Assembly (NCBI RefSeq): GCF_013348805.1 | Contig: NZ_CP054690.1 | Location: 4,712,001 to 4,776,000, forward strand | DNA length: 64,000 nt | Direction of reading: 5' to 3' | Source: Rhodococcus sp. W8901 | Lineage (GTDB): Bacteria > Actinomycetota > Actinomycetes > Mycobacteriales > Mycobacteriaceae | Shown here: piece by piece, positions 47,144 to 56,062 of the stretch | Position numbering within the stretch: the first letter of the stretch is position 1 | Layout of the letters: each line of letters starts with the position of its first letter | Translations under genes and position numbers: made by a program | Notes under the pieces: model-generated | What the model saw: the letters and a program-made list of their open reading frames with translations, nothing else | Database searches by the model: none | Told to the model about the DNA's origin: nothing

Positions 47144-49221
47144 GACGACACCCCCTGCGCCTGGATCGCCGTGATCGCGACGGTGTTGACGATGTCCTGG
47201 ACCAGCGCGCCGCGGGACAGATCGTTCACCGGCTTGTTCAGACCCTGCAGGACCGGCCCCACCGCGACGGCGCCCGCGCTGCGTTGCACCGCCTTGTACG
47301 TGTTGTTGCCGGTGTTGAGGTCCGGGAAGACGAACACCGTGGCCCGGCCCGCCACCGCCGAACCGGGCAGCTTCGCGCTCGCGACCGTGGGCTCCACCGC
47401 GGCGTCGTACTGAATGGGGCCTTCCACCGGCAGGTCGGGGCGCCGCTCGCGCACTAGGGCGGTCGCGGTACGCACCTTGTCCACGCCGATGCCCGTACCG
47501 GATTCTCCCGTCGAATACGACAGCATCGCGACGCGCGACTCGATCCCGAATCGGGCGGCCGTGTCGGCCGACGAGATCGCGATGTCGGCCAGCTGCTCGG
47601 CTGTCGGATCCGGCACCACCGCGCAGTCCCCGTACGCCAGGACCCGGTCCGACAGGCACATCAGGAACACGCTCGACACAGTCGACACCCCTGGCTGGGT
47701 CTTGATGATCTCGAGCGACGGCCGAATCGTGTGCGCCGTCGTGTGCGCCGCACCGGACACCATCCCGTCGGCAATCCCCTTGTGCACCATCATCGTTCCG
47801 AAGTACGAGATGTCGGCCATGATCTCCCGGGCCCGTTCGATCGTCATGCCGCGGTGCGCCCGCAGCCGGGCGTACTCGGCCGCGAACGCGGAGACGTACT
47901 CGGACGTGTGCGGGTCCAGGACGGTGGCCGACGACAGGTCCACACCCAGCTCGGCGGCCCGCCCACGCACCTTCGCCTCGTCACCGAGGATCGTCAGATC
48001 CACCACCTGCCGGCGCAGCAGCCTGCCCGCGGCGCGCAGGATCCGATCGTCGTCGCCCTCGGGCAGAACGATGCGCTTGCGGTCGGCACGAGCGCGGTCG
48101 ATCAACTGGTACTCGAACATCTGCGGGGTCATCACCGACGGGATCTCGAGCTTCAGGAGATCCGTCAGGGTCCGCGAGTCCACCCGCCGCTCCATCAGGC
48201 TCAGTGCGGTGTCGACCTTGCGCAGCGAGGCGACCCCGACCCGGCCGCGGGTCTGCGCCGCGGTGCTCGCGGTGTCGAACGTGCCCATCGCGGTGGTGAG
48301 GATCGGCAGCCGTGGGTTCAGTCCGTCGATCAGCTTCGCCACGGCGGGATGCGGCGCGATCCCGCCGTTCATGATGATTCCGGCCAGCGACGGAAACCCC
48401 TGTGCATCATGGGCATTGACGAGAGCGAGCAGCACGTCGGACCTGTCGCCCGGCGCGATGACGACGGTGCCCTCGGACAGCCGCTCGAGGATGTGCTCGG
48501 CAGTCATGCCGCCTACCATCACCCGCAGCGCCTCACGCTGTAGGAGCGCGGTGTCACCGCTGTACAGCTCGCCGTCGATGGCGTCGAGCAGTTCGGCCAT
48601 CGTCGGGGCGACCAGCAGCGGAATCTCCGGCAGGCTCCACACCGGCACCCCGGCCGCGTCCGGCGCGGCCGCGTACTCCTCGAGCCGATCGGGATCGCAG
48701 CGGTTGACGACTATCGCGACGAGATGCGCGTGCTGGGTCGCCAGCTCGGCGGTGCACAGGTTCGCGAGCTGCGCCACCTCGTGCGGCGTGCGGCGGGCCC
48801 CGCGCAACGTCAGCAGCACCGGCGCCTCGAGGTTGGCCGCGATCCGCGCGTTGTAGCCGAGCTCGCTGGGGCTCGCGACGTCGGTGTAGTCGCTGCCGAC
48901 GATCACGACTGCGTCGCACTGCTCGGCCACCTGGTGGTAGCGGGAGACGATCTCACTGAGGGCGCCGTCCGGGTCGGCGTGCACCTGCTCGTACGTCACG
49001 CCCAGGCACTGCTCGTAGCTCAGGTCCGCGGTGGTGTGCTCGACGAGCAGTTCGTGAATGTGGTCGGTCTCGTCGGTGCCGCGCGCGATCGGCCGGAACA
49101 CCCCCACTCGCGCAGTGGACGCGCACAGCATGTGCAGCACACCCAACGCGACCGTGGACTTCCCGGTATCGCCCTCCGGCGAGGCAATGTAGACGCTCGA
49201 CACGGTGCCCGAATCAGCCAT
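47140..49221 (-). CDS. pta: Phosphate acetyltransferase, long form
   Basis: This 693-residue enzyme has an N-terminal P-loop/dethiobiotin-synthetase-like domain ([17 protein letters not shown]), a DRTGG regulatory domain and the C-terminal PTA catalytic domain ([38 protein letters not shown]). It makes acetyl phosphate from acetyl-CoA. The ATG has TAGGCT exactly 7 nt upstream. It is divergent from the nitroreductase gene with a 39-bp gap. Confidence 0.95.
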   Translation of the reverse strand: MADSGTVSSVYIASPEGDTGKSTVALGVLHMLCASTARVGVFRPIARGTDETDHIHELLVEHTTADLSYEQCLGVTYEQVHADPDGALSEIVSRYHQVAEQCDAVVIVGSDYTDVASPSELGYNARIAANLEAPVLLTLRGARRTPHEVAQLANLCTAELATQHAHLVAIVVNRCDPDRLEEYAAAPDAAGVPVWSLPEIPLLVAPTMAELLDAIDGELYSGDTALLQREALRVMVGGMTAEHILERLSEGTVVIAPGDRSDVLLALVNAHDAQGFPSLAGIIMNGGIAPHPAVAKLIDGLNPRLPILTTAMGTFDTASTAAQTRGRVGVASLRKVDTALSLMERRVDSRTLTDLLKLEIPSVMTPQMFEYQLIDRARADRKRIVLPEGDDDRILRAAGRLLRRQVVDLTILGDEAKVRGRAAELGVDLSSATVLDPHTSEYVSAFAAEYARLRAHRGMTIERAREIMADISYFGTMMVHKGIADGMVSGAAHTTAHTIRPSLEIIKTQPGVSTVSSVFLMCLSDRVLAYGDCAVVPDPTAEQLADIAISSADTAARFGIESRVAMLSYSTGESGTGIGVDKVRTATALVRERRPDLPVEGPIQYDAAVEPTVASAKLPGSAVAGRATVFVFPDLNTGNNTYKAVQRSAGAVAVGPVLQGLNKPVNDLSRGALVQDIVNTVAITAIQAQGVSS

Positions 49222-49228
49222 GAGCGAC

Positions 49229-49234
49229 AGCCTA
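49229..49234 (-). promoter_or_regulatory. -10 element for pta-ackA
   Basis: TAGGCT on the minus strand is followed by 7 nt and the pta ATG. The divergent nitroreductase gene has CATAAT/TAATCG within 6-8 nt of its own ATG, so both promoters lie in 39 bp. Confidence 0.55.
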
Positions 49235-49260
49235 GTGACGATCGCGCATAATCGGCGCCC

Positions 49261-49770
49261 ATGAGCGAATCGTCATTCCCGGACGTCCGGTGGGGTTCGG
49301 AGAACAGCATCCTGCGCGGGCCGGGCACCGCGTTCGCGGCGACCGGGCTGGGGTCGTGGACCATCCGCCGGCTCGCCGGGGTGGACCGTCGACTGCTCCT
49401 GCGCAGCAAGGGCCGCTACACGATCCTCGGCCCCATCGGCGCGCCGACGGTCCTGCTCAACACGGTCGGGCGCAAGTCCGGGCAGCGCCGCACCAGCCCG
49501 CTGCTGTACATCCGTGACGGCGACCGTCTGGTGGTCGTGGGCAGCAACTTCGGGCAGGCGCACCACCCGGCGTGGACGTCGAACCTGCTCGCGCAGCCCG
49601 AGGCGAGCGTGACGATGGCCGGACGCGACATCCCCGTCCTCGCGGAGCAGGTCGACGGCGAGGAGAAGGACCGGCTGTACAAGCAGTTCGTCGAACTGGC
49701 CGGCGCGTACGCCGTCTACCAGGGCCGCACCGACCGGAACCTGCGGATGTTCGCCCTCACCCGCCGCTGA
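49261..49770 (+). CDS. Deazaflavin (F420)-dependent nitroreductase family protein
   Basis: This 169-residue split-barrel protein of the Ddn family has LLNTVGRKSGQRRTSPLLYI, which forms the F420 phosphate/lactyl-binding part, and VGSNFGQAHHPAWTSNLLAQ, typical of the group. Such enzymes use F420H2 to reduce quinones or nitro compounds. The fgd gene 0.7 kb away makes F420H2, so supply and use are close together. It is convergent to the SUFU-like gene with a palindromic element between them. Confidence 0.88.
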   Translation: MSESSFPDVRWGSENSILRGPGTAFAATGLGSWTIRRLAGVDRRLLLRSKGRYTILGPIGAPTVLLNTVGRKSGQRRTSPLLYIRDGDRLVVVGSNFGQAHHPAWTSNLLAQPEASVTMAGRDIPVLAEQVDGEEKDRLYKQFVELAGAYAVYQGRTDRNLRMFALTRR

Positions 49771-49786
49771 CCGTCCCCGCCCCTGT

Positions 49787-49837
49787 GGCCGAATGTCACA
49801 TGCGTTCAGTTGGACTGGACGTATGTGACATTCGGCC
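49787..49837. repeat. 51-bp palindromic element, copy 1
   Basis: The ends GGCCGAATGTCACAT and ATGTGACATTCGGCC are perfect 15-bp inverted repeats around a 21-nt centre that is itself partly complementary. It lies exactly between two convergent genes and could act as a bidirectional terminator. A second copy at 57439-57489 differs at only about four positions. Confidence 0.85.
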
Positions 49838-49845
49838 AGCGGGGG

Positions 49846-50448
49846 TCAGACCACGGAGGGGCGGTCGATGTCGGACACGTCGGCGCCCGCCGATTCGAGT
49901 CGTGTGAACAGCTCGTCGGCGCCCAACCGGGAGGCGAACTGCAACTCGGCGTCGGTGATCGGCACCGCCTGCAACCATGTGGTCACATCCTCGTCTCGTT
50001 CGACGAGGATCTCGAGCGCAGACCAGATGAACGGGACGACGAGCAGCACGTGCCGGGTGGAACGGTCCGGATCCGCTGCGTGAACGGCGTTGGGAACGAT
50101 GGTGTTCGGGGTGACGTGCAGGGATCCGGACGCGATCTGGAACGCGCACTGGGCGAGGACGTCGGACAGGAGCCGATAGTCGGCGCGTCCGACGGTGATC
50201 AGCTCGGTGCGAATCGGGCGGCCGTCCCCGGTGGTGACGTTCGTCGGGAACCGCTCCATGTCGAGAGTCGCGTAGGACGCGTAGCCCGGGGCGGGGCATC
50301 CGTCGCCGACCGCGATCGACACCTCGGGCGGTTCCTCGCCGTCTCCGTCCGGATCGACCGCCGCCCGGAACCGCAACACCTGCGGCGGCACGCCGAATAC
50401 GTCACCGATTCGGCGTGCCGCGGCCCGGACTTCCTCGCTGGCTTCCAT
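49846..50448 (-). CDS. SUFU-like (suppressor of fused) domain protein
   Basis: This 200-residue protein fits the bacterial suppressor-of-fused family: ERFPTNVTTGDGRPIRTELI, then VPNAVHAADPDRSTRHVLLV, and WLQAVPITDAELQFA with ELFTRLESAGADV near the end. In bacteria SUFU proteins are often immunity proteins for secreted toxins or of unknown role. No toxin is adjacent here, and the gene looks like the last of the nonapeptide-RDD-fgd series. ATG 50448 has TAGGCT 7 nt upstream, so it has its own promoter. Confidence 0.75.
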   Translation of the reverse strand: MEASEEVRAAARRIGDVFGVPPQVLRFRAAVDPDGDGEEPPEVSIAVGDGCPAPGYASYATLDMERFPTNVTTGDGRPIRTELITVGRADYRLLSDVLAQCAFQIASGSLHVTPNTIVPNAVHAADPDRSTRHVLLVVPFIWSALEILVERDEDVTTWLQAVPITDAELQFASRLGADELFTRLESAGADVSDIDRPSVV

Positions 50449-50455
50449 GGGAACG

Positions 50456-50461
50456 AGCCTA
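50456..50461 (-). promoter_or_regulatory. -10 element for the SUFU-like gene
   Basis: TAGGCT on the minus strand, 7 nt, then ATG at 50448, the same hexamer and spacing as for thiD and pta. Confidence 0.5.
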
Positions 50462-50496
50462 GATGCCGGTCCCGAGCGAACCGGCGTCGGCGCCCG

Positions 50497-51510
50497 TCAG
50501 GCCAGGGCGCGCAGGCGCGGGGCGAGGTCGCGCTCGAAGAGGTCCAGGAACCGCTTCTGGTCGTGACCGGGCGCGTGGAACACCAGGTGGTTGAGGCCCG
50601 CGTCGATGTACGGCTTGATCTGCGCGACGGCCTCGTCCGGATCCGACGCCACGATCCACCGCTTGGCGACCTGCTCGATGGGCAGCGCGTCGGCGGCCGC
50701 CTCCATCTCGATCGGATCGTCGATGGAGTGCTTCTGCTCCGCCGTCAGCGACAGCGGCGCCCAGAACCGGGTGTTCTCGAGCGCGGCGTCGGCGTCGGTG
50801 TCGTACGAGATCTTGATCTCGATCATCCGGTCGATGTCCGCGAAGTTGCGGGCCGCCTTCTCGGCCCCCTCCTTGACGGCGGGGATCAGCTTCTCGGTAT
50901 ATAGGTCCATGCCCTTGCCGGACGTGCAGATGAAGCCGTCGCCGGCGCGGCCCGCGTAGCGCGCCACGACGGGGCCACCGGCCGCCACGTACACCGGGAT
51001 GCCGCCCTCGGGAACGTCGTAGATCGAGGCGCCCTTGGTGCTGTAGTACTCGCCCTCGAAGTCGACCCGGTCGCCGGTCCACAGGTCGCGCATCAGCTGC
51101 ACCGACTCGCGCAGGCGCGCGAAACGCTCCTTGAACTCGGGCCATTCGCCCTTGAAACCGGTCGCGATCTCGTTGAGCGCCTCACCGGTGCCGACACCGA
51201 GCATGACGCGCCCCGGGTACAGGCAGCCCATCGTCGCGAACGCCTGCGCGACGACCGCCGGGTTGTAGCGGAACGTCGGCGTCATCACCGAGGTGCCGAG
51301 CTGCAGGCGCTGGGTGCGCTCGCCGACCGCCGTCATCCAGGCGATCGAGAACGGTGCGTGGCCACCGTTGTGCCGCCACGGCTGGAAGTGGTCGCTGACG
51401 GTGACACTGTCGAGGCCGTGTTCCTCGGCCATCACGCCCAGTTCCACCAGGTCACGCGGTCCGAACTGCTCCGCGGACGCCTTCAAACCCAACTTCAGTC
51501 CCTGTACCAC
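50497..51510 (-). CDS. fgd: F420-dependent glucose-6-phosphate dehydrogenase
   Basis: This 337-residue luciferase-like TIM barrel closely matches mycobacterial Fgd1: [35 protein letters not shown] (catalytic His), [49 protein letters not shown] and [14 protein letters not shown]. It oxidises glucose-6-phosphate and reduces F420. The GTG start has GGAG 5 nt upstream. The fgd-pta-ackA neighbourhood matches Rv0407-Rv0409. Confidence 0.96.
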   Translation of the reverse strand: MVQGLKLGLKASAEQFGPRDLVELGVMAEEHGLDSVTVSDHFQPWRHNGGHAPFSIAWMTAVGERTQRLQLGTSVMTPTFRYNPAVVAQAFATMGCLYPGRVMLGVGTGEALNEIATGFKGEWPEFKERFARLRESVQLMRDLWTGDRVDFEGEYYSTKGASIYDVPEGGIPVYVAAGGPVVARYAGRAGDGFICTSGKGMDLYTEKLIPAVKEGAEKAARNFADIDRMIEIKISYDTDADAALENTRFWAPLSLTAEQKHSIDDPIEMEAAADALPIEQVAKRWIVASDPDEAVAQIKPYIDAGLNHLVFHAPGHDQKRFLDLFERDLAPRLRALA

Positions 51511-51585
51511 CGGTTCTCCGATCGTCTACCTGATTCGATTGGGTTCGAGTATGCCCCGACCACTGGGCGCGGAGTAACCCCCGTC

Positions 51586-52071
51586 TCAGTCGCGCAGGGC
51601 GCCGTGCTCGACGATCGTGGGGTCGGCGCGCCAGTCGTAGACCACCGACGTCCGCAGCGCGATGTCCTGCAGCGAGCGGCGCCGCGGGTCGACGGCCACC
51701 CAGAGCAGCCCGAACCCGAACAGCACACACAGCACCGCACGCGCGGCGCACCGCGGCCACCGCACGAGGCGACCGTCGCGGCTGACCATCCGCAAACCCA
51801 TCGCGACGGCACCGACCGTCCGGCCGCTGGTGGCCCAGCACGCCGTCAGATACAGGACCGACAGTGTCAGAAACGTCGTCACCGACAGGATCGCCCGGAC
51901 CTGCGGGAAGTGAAAGTCCTGCGGCGAGAACAACAACCGCGCGAACATCAGAGCCAGATAGACGCCGACCAGCATGAACAGCACGATGCCGATGTCGATC
52001 ACCGCCGCCAGACCGCGGGTGACAATACCGGCCGGACGATGTGGCGGGTCCGCGCGGACGGTGCCGGTCAC
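51586..52071 (-). CDS. RDD-family membrane protein
   Basis: This 161-residue protein has three membrane helices with the RDD pattern: GLAAVIDIGIVLFMLVGVYL (Arg/Asp region near the first helix), ATSGRTVGAVAMGLRMV and RAVLCVLFGFGLLWVAVDPRRRSLQD. The substrate is unknown. The GTG overlaps the stop of the nonapeptide-repeat protein as GTGA. In other actinobacteria the two modules can be one polypeptide, which suggests that they work together. Confidence 0.85.
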   Translation of the reverse strand: MTGTVRADPPHRPAGIVTRGLAAVIDIGIVLFMLVGVYLALMFARLLFSPQDFHFPQVRAILSVTTFLTLSVLYLTACWATSGRTVGAVAMGLRMVSRDGRLVRWPRCAARAVLCVLFGFGLLWVAVDPRRRSLQDIALRTSVVYDWRADPTIVEHGALRD

Positions 52072-52796
52072 CGATCACCACCGGTGCCGGGATCCTGCGC
52101 ATCCGACTCGCCCCGGCCGAACAGTCGGCCGACGAAGCCCGCGACCGCGTCGTCCGCCTGCATGCCCTGACTGCGCGCACCGCGGACCGCCTCGGTGGAC
52201 ATCGACCCCGTCGACTCGCGGATGATCCGCGGCAGGTCGACGCCGTCGATCACGCTGTTGGACAGATCCACCAGATCGACCCGTTCGATCACCGCGTCCA
52301 CGTCCACCTTCGCGGCGATTGCATCCACGTCCACCCGCGCCGCGATCGCATCCACGTCCACCCGGTCGATGATCCGGTCGATGTCGACGCGCGCGGCGAC
52401 GTCGTCGACGTCGACCCGGTCCAGAATCGGCGCGATGTCCACCCGCGCCGCGATGGCGTCGACATCCACGCGGTCGACGATCCGTTCGATGTCGATGCCT
52501 TCCGCGATGGTGTCGAGGTCGACGTGGTCGCGGACGACGGCCGTGATGTCCACCTCCGCCAGCGCGGCCGCCACCACTCGGCGCAGCACGACCCGCAGCA
52601 CGCGGTCGGAGAGCTCGTCCGCCGCCCGCAGCGTCTCGGCGCCACGCGACTCGAGCACGGCCAGACCGGCCTCCAACCCGGGCACGCGGCGCGCGAGATC
52701 CAGCGTGGTGCCCGCCGCGAAGCGCAGAGCGTCGCCGAGGAATGCGACGGATCCGGCCACGACGCGGACCGGATCGGGAGTTCGGTTGCCGTCCAT
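52068..52796 (-). CDS. Nonapeptide-repeat (RVDVDAIAA-type) protein
   Basis: This 242-residue protein has a helical N-terminal region (1-80) leading into ten back-to-back nonapeptides at 91-180 with consensus (R/K)-(V/I)-D-(V/I/L)-D-x-(I/V)-(A/I/V)-(A/D/E), for example RVDVDAIAA and RVDIDRIID. The C-terminus is basic-acidic with [10 protein letters not shown]. The regular spacing of branched hydrophobics suggests a repeating strand/helix or solenoid. It is coupled to the RDD membrane protein. The function is unknown. ATG 52796 is chosen as the first residue before conserved sequence; ATG 52805 is possible. Confidence 0.8.
   Translation of the reverse strand: MDGNRTPDPVRVVAGSVAFLGDALRFAAGTTLDLARRVPGLEAGLAVLESRGAETLRAADELSDRVLRVVLRRVVAAALAEVDITAVVRDHVDLDTIAEGIDIERIVDRVDVDAIAARVDIAPILDRVDVDDVAARVDIDRIIDRVDVDAIAARVDVDAIAAKVDVDAVIERVDLVDLSNSVIDGVDLPRIIRESTGSMSTEAVRGARSQGMQADDAVAGFVGRLFGRGESDAQDPGTGGDR
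52257..52526 (-). repeat. Ten 27-bp repeats encoding the nonapeptides
   Basis: Imperfect 27-bp units encode residues 91-180 of the preceding protein. Two units ([18 protein letters not shown]) are almost identical also in DNA, which indicates local duplication. Confidence 0.75.
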
Positions 52797-52948
52797 ACCG
52801 AACATCCAAGACCGATCGGGCGGAAAATGCACGCTCCCGGGTCCGACGCCGTCCGGAAGCGCCACCCCGGCACGACTCCCGCGGATATGCTGGCGTGAGC
52901 TTCATTCAGCCAGAATGCAATTCAGGCCGATTCGGCCGGAGGTGCGCG

Positions 52949-53953
52949 ATGAGAAGCTCTGGGGCGAGCGTCGGTGCACGGCACTGGTTCCTCCACTCGA
53001 TCACTCTCGTCGGGGTGCTGGTGGTCTCCCTGCTCGGCGGGGCGCTCACCGCGCGGGCCGCTCCGTCGGGCGTCGCGTACGTGGCGGGGACGGTCCAGGT
53101 GAGCGACCGCGTCACCCGCATCTCGGTGTACTCGCCGTCGATGGACCGAGTGGTCTCGAGCGACGTCATCCATCCCGTCGGTGGCGGGCCGGCACCCACG
53201 TTCTACCTGCTCACGGGCATCACCGGCGGCGAGGACGGCGTCTCCTGGTACAACAACACCGACGTGACGCAGTTCTTCGCGGACAAGCACGTCAACGTGG
53301 TGCTGCCGGTGGGCGGCAAGTTCTCCATGTACACCGACTGGGCCGACGACGATCCGGTGCTGGGCCGCAACAAGTGGCAGACCTTCCTCACCCGGGAACT
53401 GCCGCCGGTGATCGATCGTCAGTTCGGGACCACCGGCGTCAACGCCCTCGGCGGGGTGTCGATGGCAGCCGGCCCGGTGCTCGACCTCGCGATCCAGGCA
53501 CCCGACGTCTACCGCGCCGTCGGCTCGTACAGCGGGTGCGCGGGAACCAGCGACTTCAACGGGCAGGCGATGGTCCGCTCCATGGTCGAACTGCGTGGCG
53601 GCGGCAATGTCAACAACATGTGGGGTCCCGGCGGCGGGCCGCAGTGGATCGAGCACGACCCGGTGGTGCAGGCAGAAAGGTTGCGCGGCAAGGTGTTGTA
53701 CCTGTCCGCCGCGTCCGGTATGCCCGGCGCCATCGACCGCCTCGACCCGCTGATCGCCATCCCGCAGGGCGTTGTGGGCGGTCTGCTGGAGTCGGTCACG
53801 AAGCGATGCACGGTCGTGATGGACGCCCGCCTGCGGTCGCTCGGGATCCCCGCGACCGTCGTCTACCGGGACGTGGGCAGCCACACCTGGGGTGTGTTCG
53901 AGGCCGAGATGCAGGACTCGTGGGCGGTGCTCGGACCGGCGATCGGGGCATGA
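52949..53953 (+). CDS. Antigen-85-like mycolyltransferase/esterase
   Basis: This 334-residue secreted alpha/beta hydrolase has a signal peptide (1-37, cut near ARA). The nucleophile elbow is [14 protein letters not shown] in place of [21 protein letters not shown] resembles the substrate-binding region, and the final His is in [14 protein letters not shown]. Antigen 85 enzymes transfer mycolic acids to trehalose and arabinogalactan, which fits a mycolata host. Sequence divergence from the typical Fbp proteins means esterase activity on another substrate is possible. GGAGG lies 8 nt before the ATG. It overlaps the HAD gene by 4 nt. Confidence 0.85.
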   Translation: MRSSGASVGARHWFLHSITLVGVLVVSLLGGALTARAAPSGVAYVAGTVQVSDRVTRISVYSPSMDRVVSSDVIHPVGGGPAPTFYLLTGITGGEDGVSWYNNTDVTQFFADKHVNVVLPVGGKFSMYTDWADDDPVLGRNKWQTFLTRELPPVIDRQFGTTGVNALGGVSMAAGPVLDLAIQAPDVYRAVGSYSGCAGTSDFNGQAMVRSMVELRGGGNVNNMWGPGGGPQWIEHDPVVQAERLRGKVLYLSAASGMPGAIDRLDPLIAIPQGVVGGLLESVTKRCTVVMDARLRSLGIPATVVYRDVGSHTWGVFEAEMQDSWAVLGPAIGA

Positions 53954-54765
53954 CGGATACTGGTGGTGTGAGTACCGACGAGCGGAACCCCGGTTGGACC
54001 TATCTCATGGACATGGACGGCGTGCTCGTCCACGAGGAACACATGATTCCCGGCGCCGACGCCTTCCTCGCCGAACTGCAGGAGGCGGGAACGCCGTTCA
54101 TCGTCCTGACCAACAACTCGATCCGGACGCCGCGGGATCTGCGGGCACGCCTGCTGCGCAGCGGCCTGGACATCCCGGAGAAGTCGATCTGGACCTCCGC
54201 GCTGGCCACCGCGACGTTCCTGAAGAACCAGCGTCCCGGCGGAAGTGCTTACGTGGTGGGCGAATCCGGCCTCACGACGGCGCTGCACGAGATCGGCTAC
54301 GTGCTCACCGACAACGACCCGGACTACGTGGTGCTCGGTGAGACCCGCACGTACTCGTTCGAGGCGATCACCACCGCGATCCGCCTCGTCGAGCGCGGCG
54401 CGCGGTTCATCGCCACCAACCCGGACGCCACCGGCCCGTCCCGCGACGGGTCGCTGCCGGCGACCGGTTCGGTCGCGGCCCTGATCACCCGCGCGACCGG
54501 CCGTGAGCCGTACTACGTGGGCAAGCCGAATCCACTGATGATGCGGTCGGCGCTGCGCGCGATCGGGGCGCACTCGGAGAACACGCTGATGATCGGCGAC
54601 CGGATGGACACCGACGTCGTGTCCGGGCTCGAGGCCGGGCTGCAGACCATCCTGGTGCTCACCGGAATCTCCACCCGCGCAACCGTCGAGACGTTCCCGT
54701 ACCGTCCGACACTCGTCCTCGAATCCGTGGCCGATCTGGTGGGGCGAACCGCGAACCCGTTCTGA
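53950..54765 (+). CDS. HAD-IIA phosphatase, NagD-like
   Basis: This 271-residue HAD hydrolase has motif [13 protein letters not shown], motif [10 protein letters not shown], Lys in GKPNPLMM, and motif [28 protein letters not shown] enzymes (NagD, AraL) remove phosphate from nucleotides or sugar phosphates. The substrate is not defined. The start ATG overlaps the mycolyltransferase stop. GTG 53968 would also be possible. Confidence 0.88.
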   Translation: MTDTGGVSTDERNPGWTYLMDMDGVLVHEEHMIPGADAFLAELQEAGTPFIVLTNNSIRTPRDLRARLLRSGLDIPEKSIWTSALATATFLKNQRPGGSAYVVGESGLTTALHEIGYVLTDNDPDYVVLGETRTYSFEAITTAIRLVERGARFIATNPDATGPSRDGSLPATGSVAALITRATGREPYYVGKPNPLMMRSALRAIGAHSENTLMIGDRMDTDVVSGLEAGLQTILVLTGISTRATVETFPYRPTLVLESVADLVGRTANPF

Positions 54766-54776
54766 AAGAGAATGTT

Positions 54777-55919
54777 TCACGCGATCGAGGCGTACGCGGC
54801 CTCGATCAGCCGGTACGCGCGACGGTCACCGGCGAAGTAGTCGCGCTTGAGGTTCGGCACGAACGCGACCGTCAGTCCGTGGTCGGGGTCGCCGAGGCCG
54901 ACGGCCCCGCCCGCGCCCGGGTGACCGAACGCGGTGTCACGGGCCACCTCGGGTAGCTCGAAACTCTGCGCCGGACGCATGAAGCCGAGGCCGTACGCGC
55001 TGTCGGTGAGCAGCACCCGGTCCGGGCCGCGGACCCGTTCGCGCAGCGCGTCGTCCAGCGTCTCATGGCTCAACGACACGCCGTGCACGAGGTCGCGATA
55101 GAACCGGGCCAGCGCGCGGGCCGTCGTCACCATCCCGGCGGCCGGCCATCCGCCGCCGAGCACTGCCGGATCGTTGTACGACGCAACCGGATTCGTGGTG
55201 GCCCGGAAGATCGGCGAGCCGGGCTCGGCGTAGGCCGAGTCGATCCGTGTCTGTGTCGCGACGTCCGTCAGCGGCGACGACGGCTCCCCGCGGCGCGGGA
55301 CGCTGATCCGGGCCGAGCGGGCGATCGTCCCCGCCGGCGCCCCGATCCACAGGTCGGTGCCGAACTCCTCGTGGACGAACTGTCCCACCGTCTTCCCGGT
55401 GTGCCGCCGGACCAGTTCGCCGACCAGCCACCCGAAGGTCAGGGCGTGGTAGCCGTGATCGGTGCCGGGTTCCCACTCCGGGGCCTGCCGTGCGAGCCGC
55501 TCCGCCATCGCCGCCGGGTCGGCCGCCTGTGCCACCGACACCTGTTCGTCGAACGCCGGCAGTCCGGCCTGGTGTGTGAGCAGATGTTCGACGGTGACGC
55601 CGCCCTTGCCGTTCTGCGCGAACTCCGGCCACCACTGCGCGACCGGCGCGTCCACCGTCACGTAACCGCGTTCGGCGAGCAGCAGCGCCGCCGCCGCGGT
55701 CACGGCCTTGGTGCAGGAGAACACCACGCACGGGGTGTCCCAGGCCCACGCCCGTCCGGTGCGCCGGTCCGCCACGCCGCCCCACAGGTCCACCACGGGT
55801 CGGCCGTCGGCGTAGACGGCGACCGCGGCACCCAGGTTCGTGCCGTCCGCGAAGCTGTCCTCGAAGACATCGCGGACAGCCGAGAACGCCGAATCACATT
55901 GACCCTGTACCGATGTCAT
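54777..55919 (-). CDS. Beta-lactamase-family serine esterase
   Basis: This 380-residue protein has the SxxK nucleophile in FSCTKAVTAAAALLLAERG, the Tyr motif in HGYHALTFGWLVGELV, and a late HPGAGG (in place of KTG). These mark EstB/LipE-type esterases of the class C beta-lactamase fold (DUF1501-free). No signal peptide is visible, so it is cytoplasmic. GAGG lies 6 nt before the ATG at 55919. It is convergent to the HAD gene with an 11-bp gap. Confidence 0.85.
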   Translation of the reverse strand: MTSVQGQCDSAFSAVRDVFEDSFADGTNLGAAVAVYADGRPVVDLWGGVADRRTGRAWAWDTPCVVFSCTKAVTAAAALLLAERGYVTVDAPVAQWWPEFAQNGKGGVTVEHLLTHQAGLPAFDEQVSVAQAADPAAMAERLARQAPEWEPGTDHGYHALTFGWLVGELVRRHTGKTVGQFVHEEFGTDLWIGAPAGTIARSARISVPRRGEPSSPLTDVATQTRIDSAYAEPGSPIFRATTNPVASYNDPAVLGGGWPAAGMVTTARALARFYRDLVHGVSLSHETLDDALRERVRGPDRVLLTDSAYGLGFMRPAQSFELPEVARDTAFGHPGAGGAVGLGDPDHGLTVAFVPNLKRDYFAGDRRAYRLIEAAYASIA

Positions 55920-56062
55920 GAACACCTCGAACCGGACACCCCCGCCGCGGCCCCACCTGACAGCCTAGGCCGCCGCCGACTCCCGCAGGAATGATTCGGC
56001 GTCAGCACCCATTCCTCGAGCGCCGGCGCGGGTTCCCGTGCGCAGAGGCCCGGAGTGGGCGC

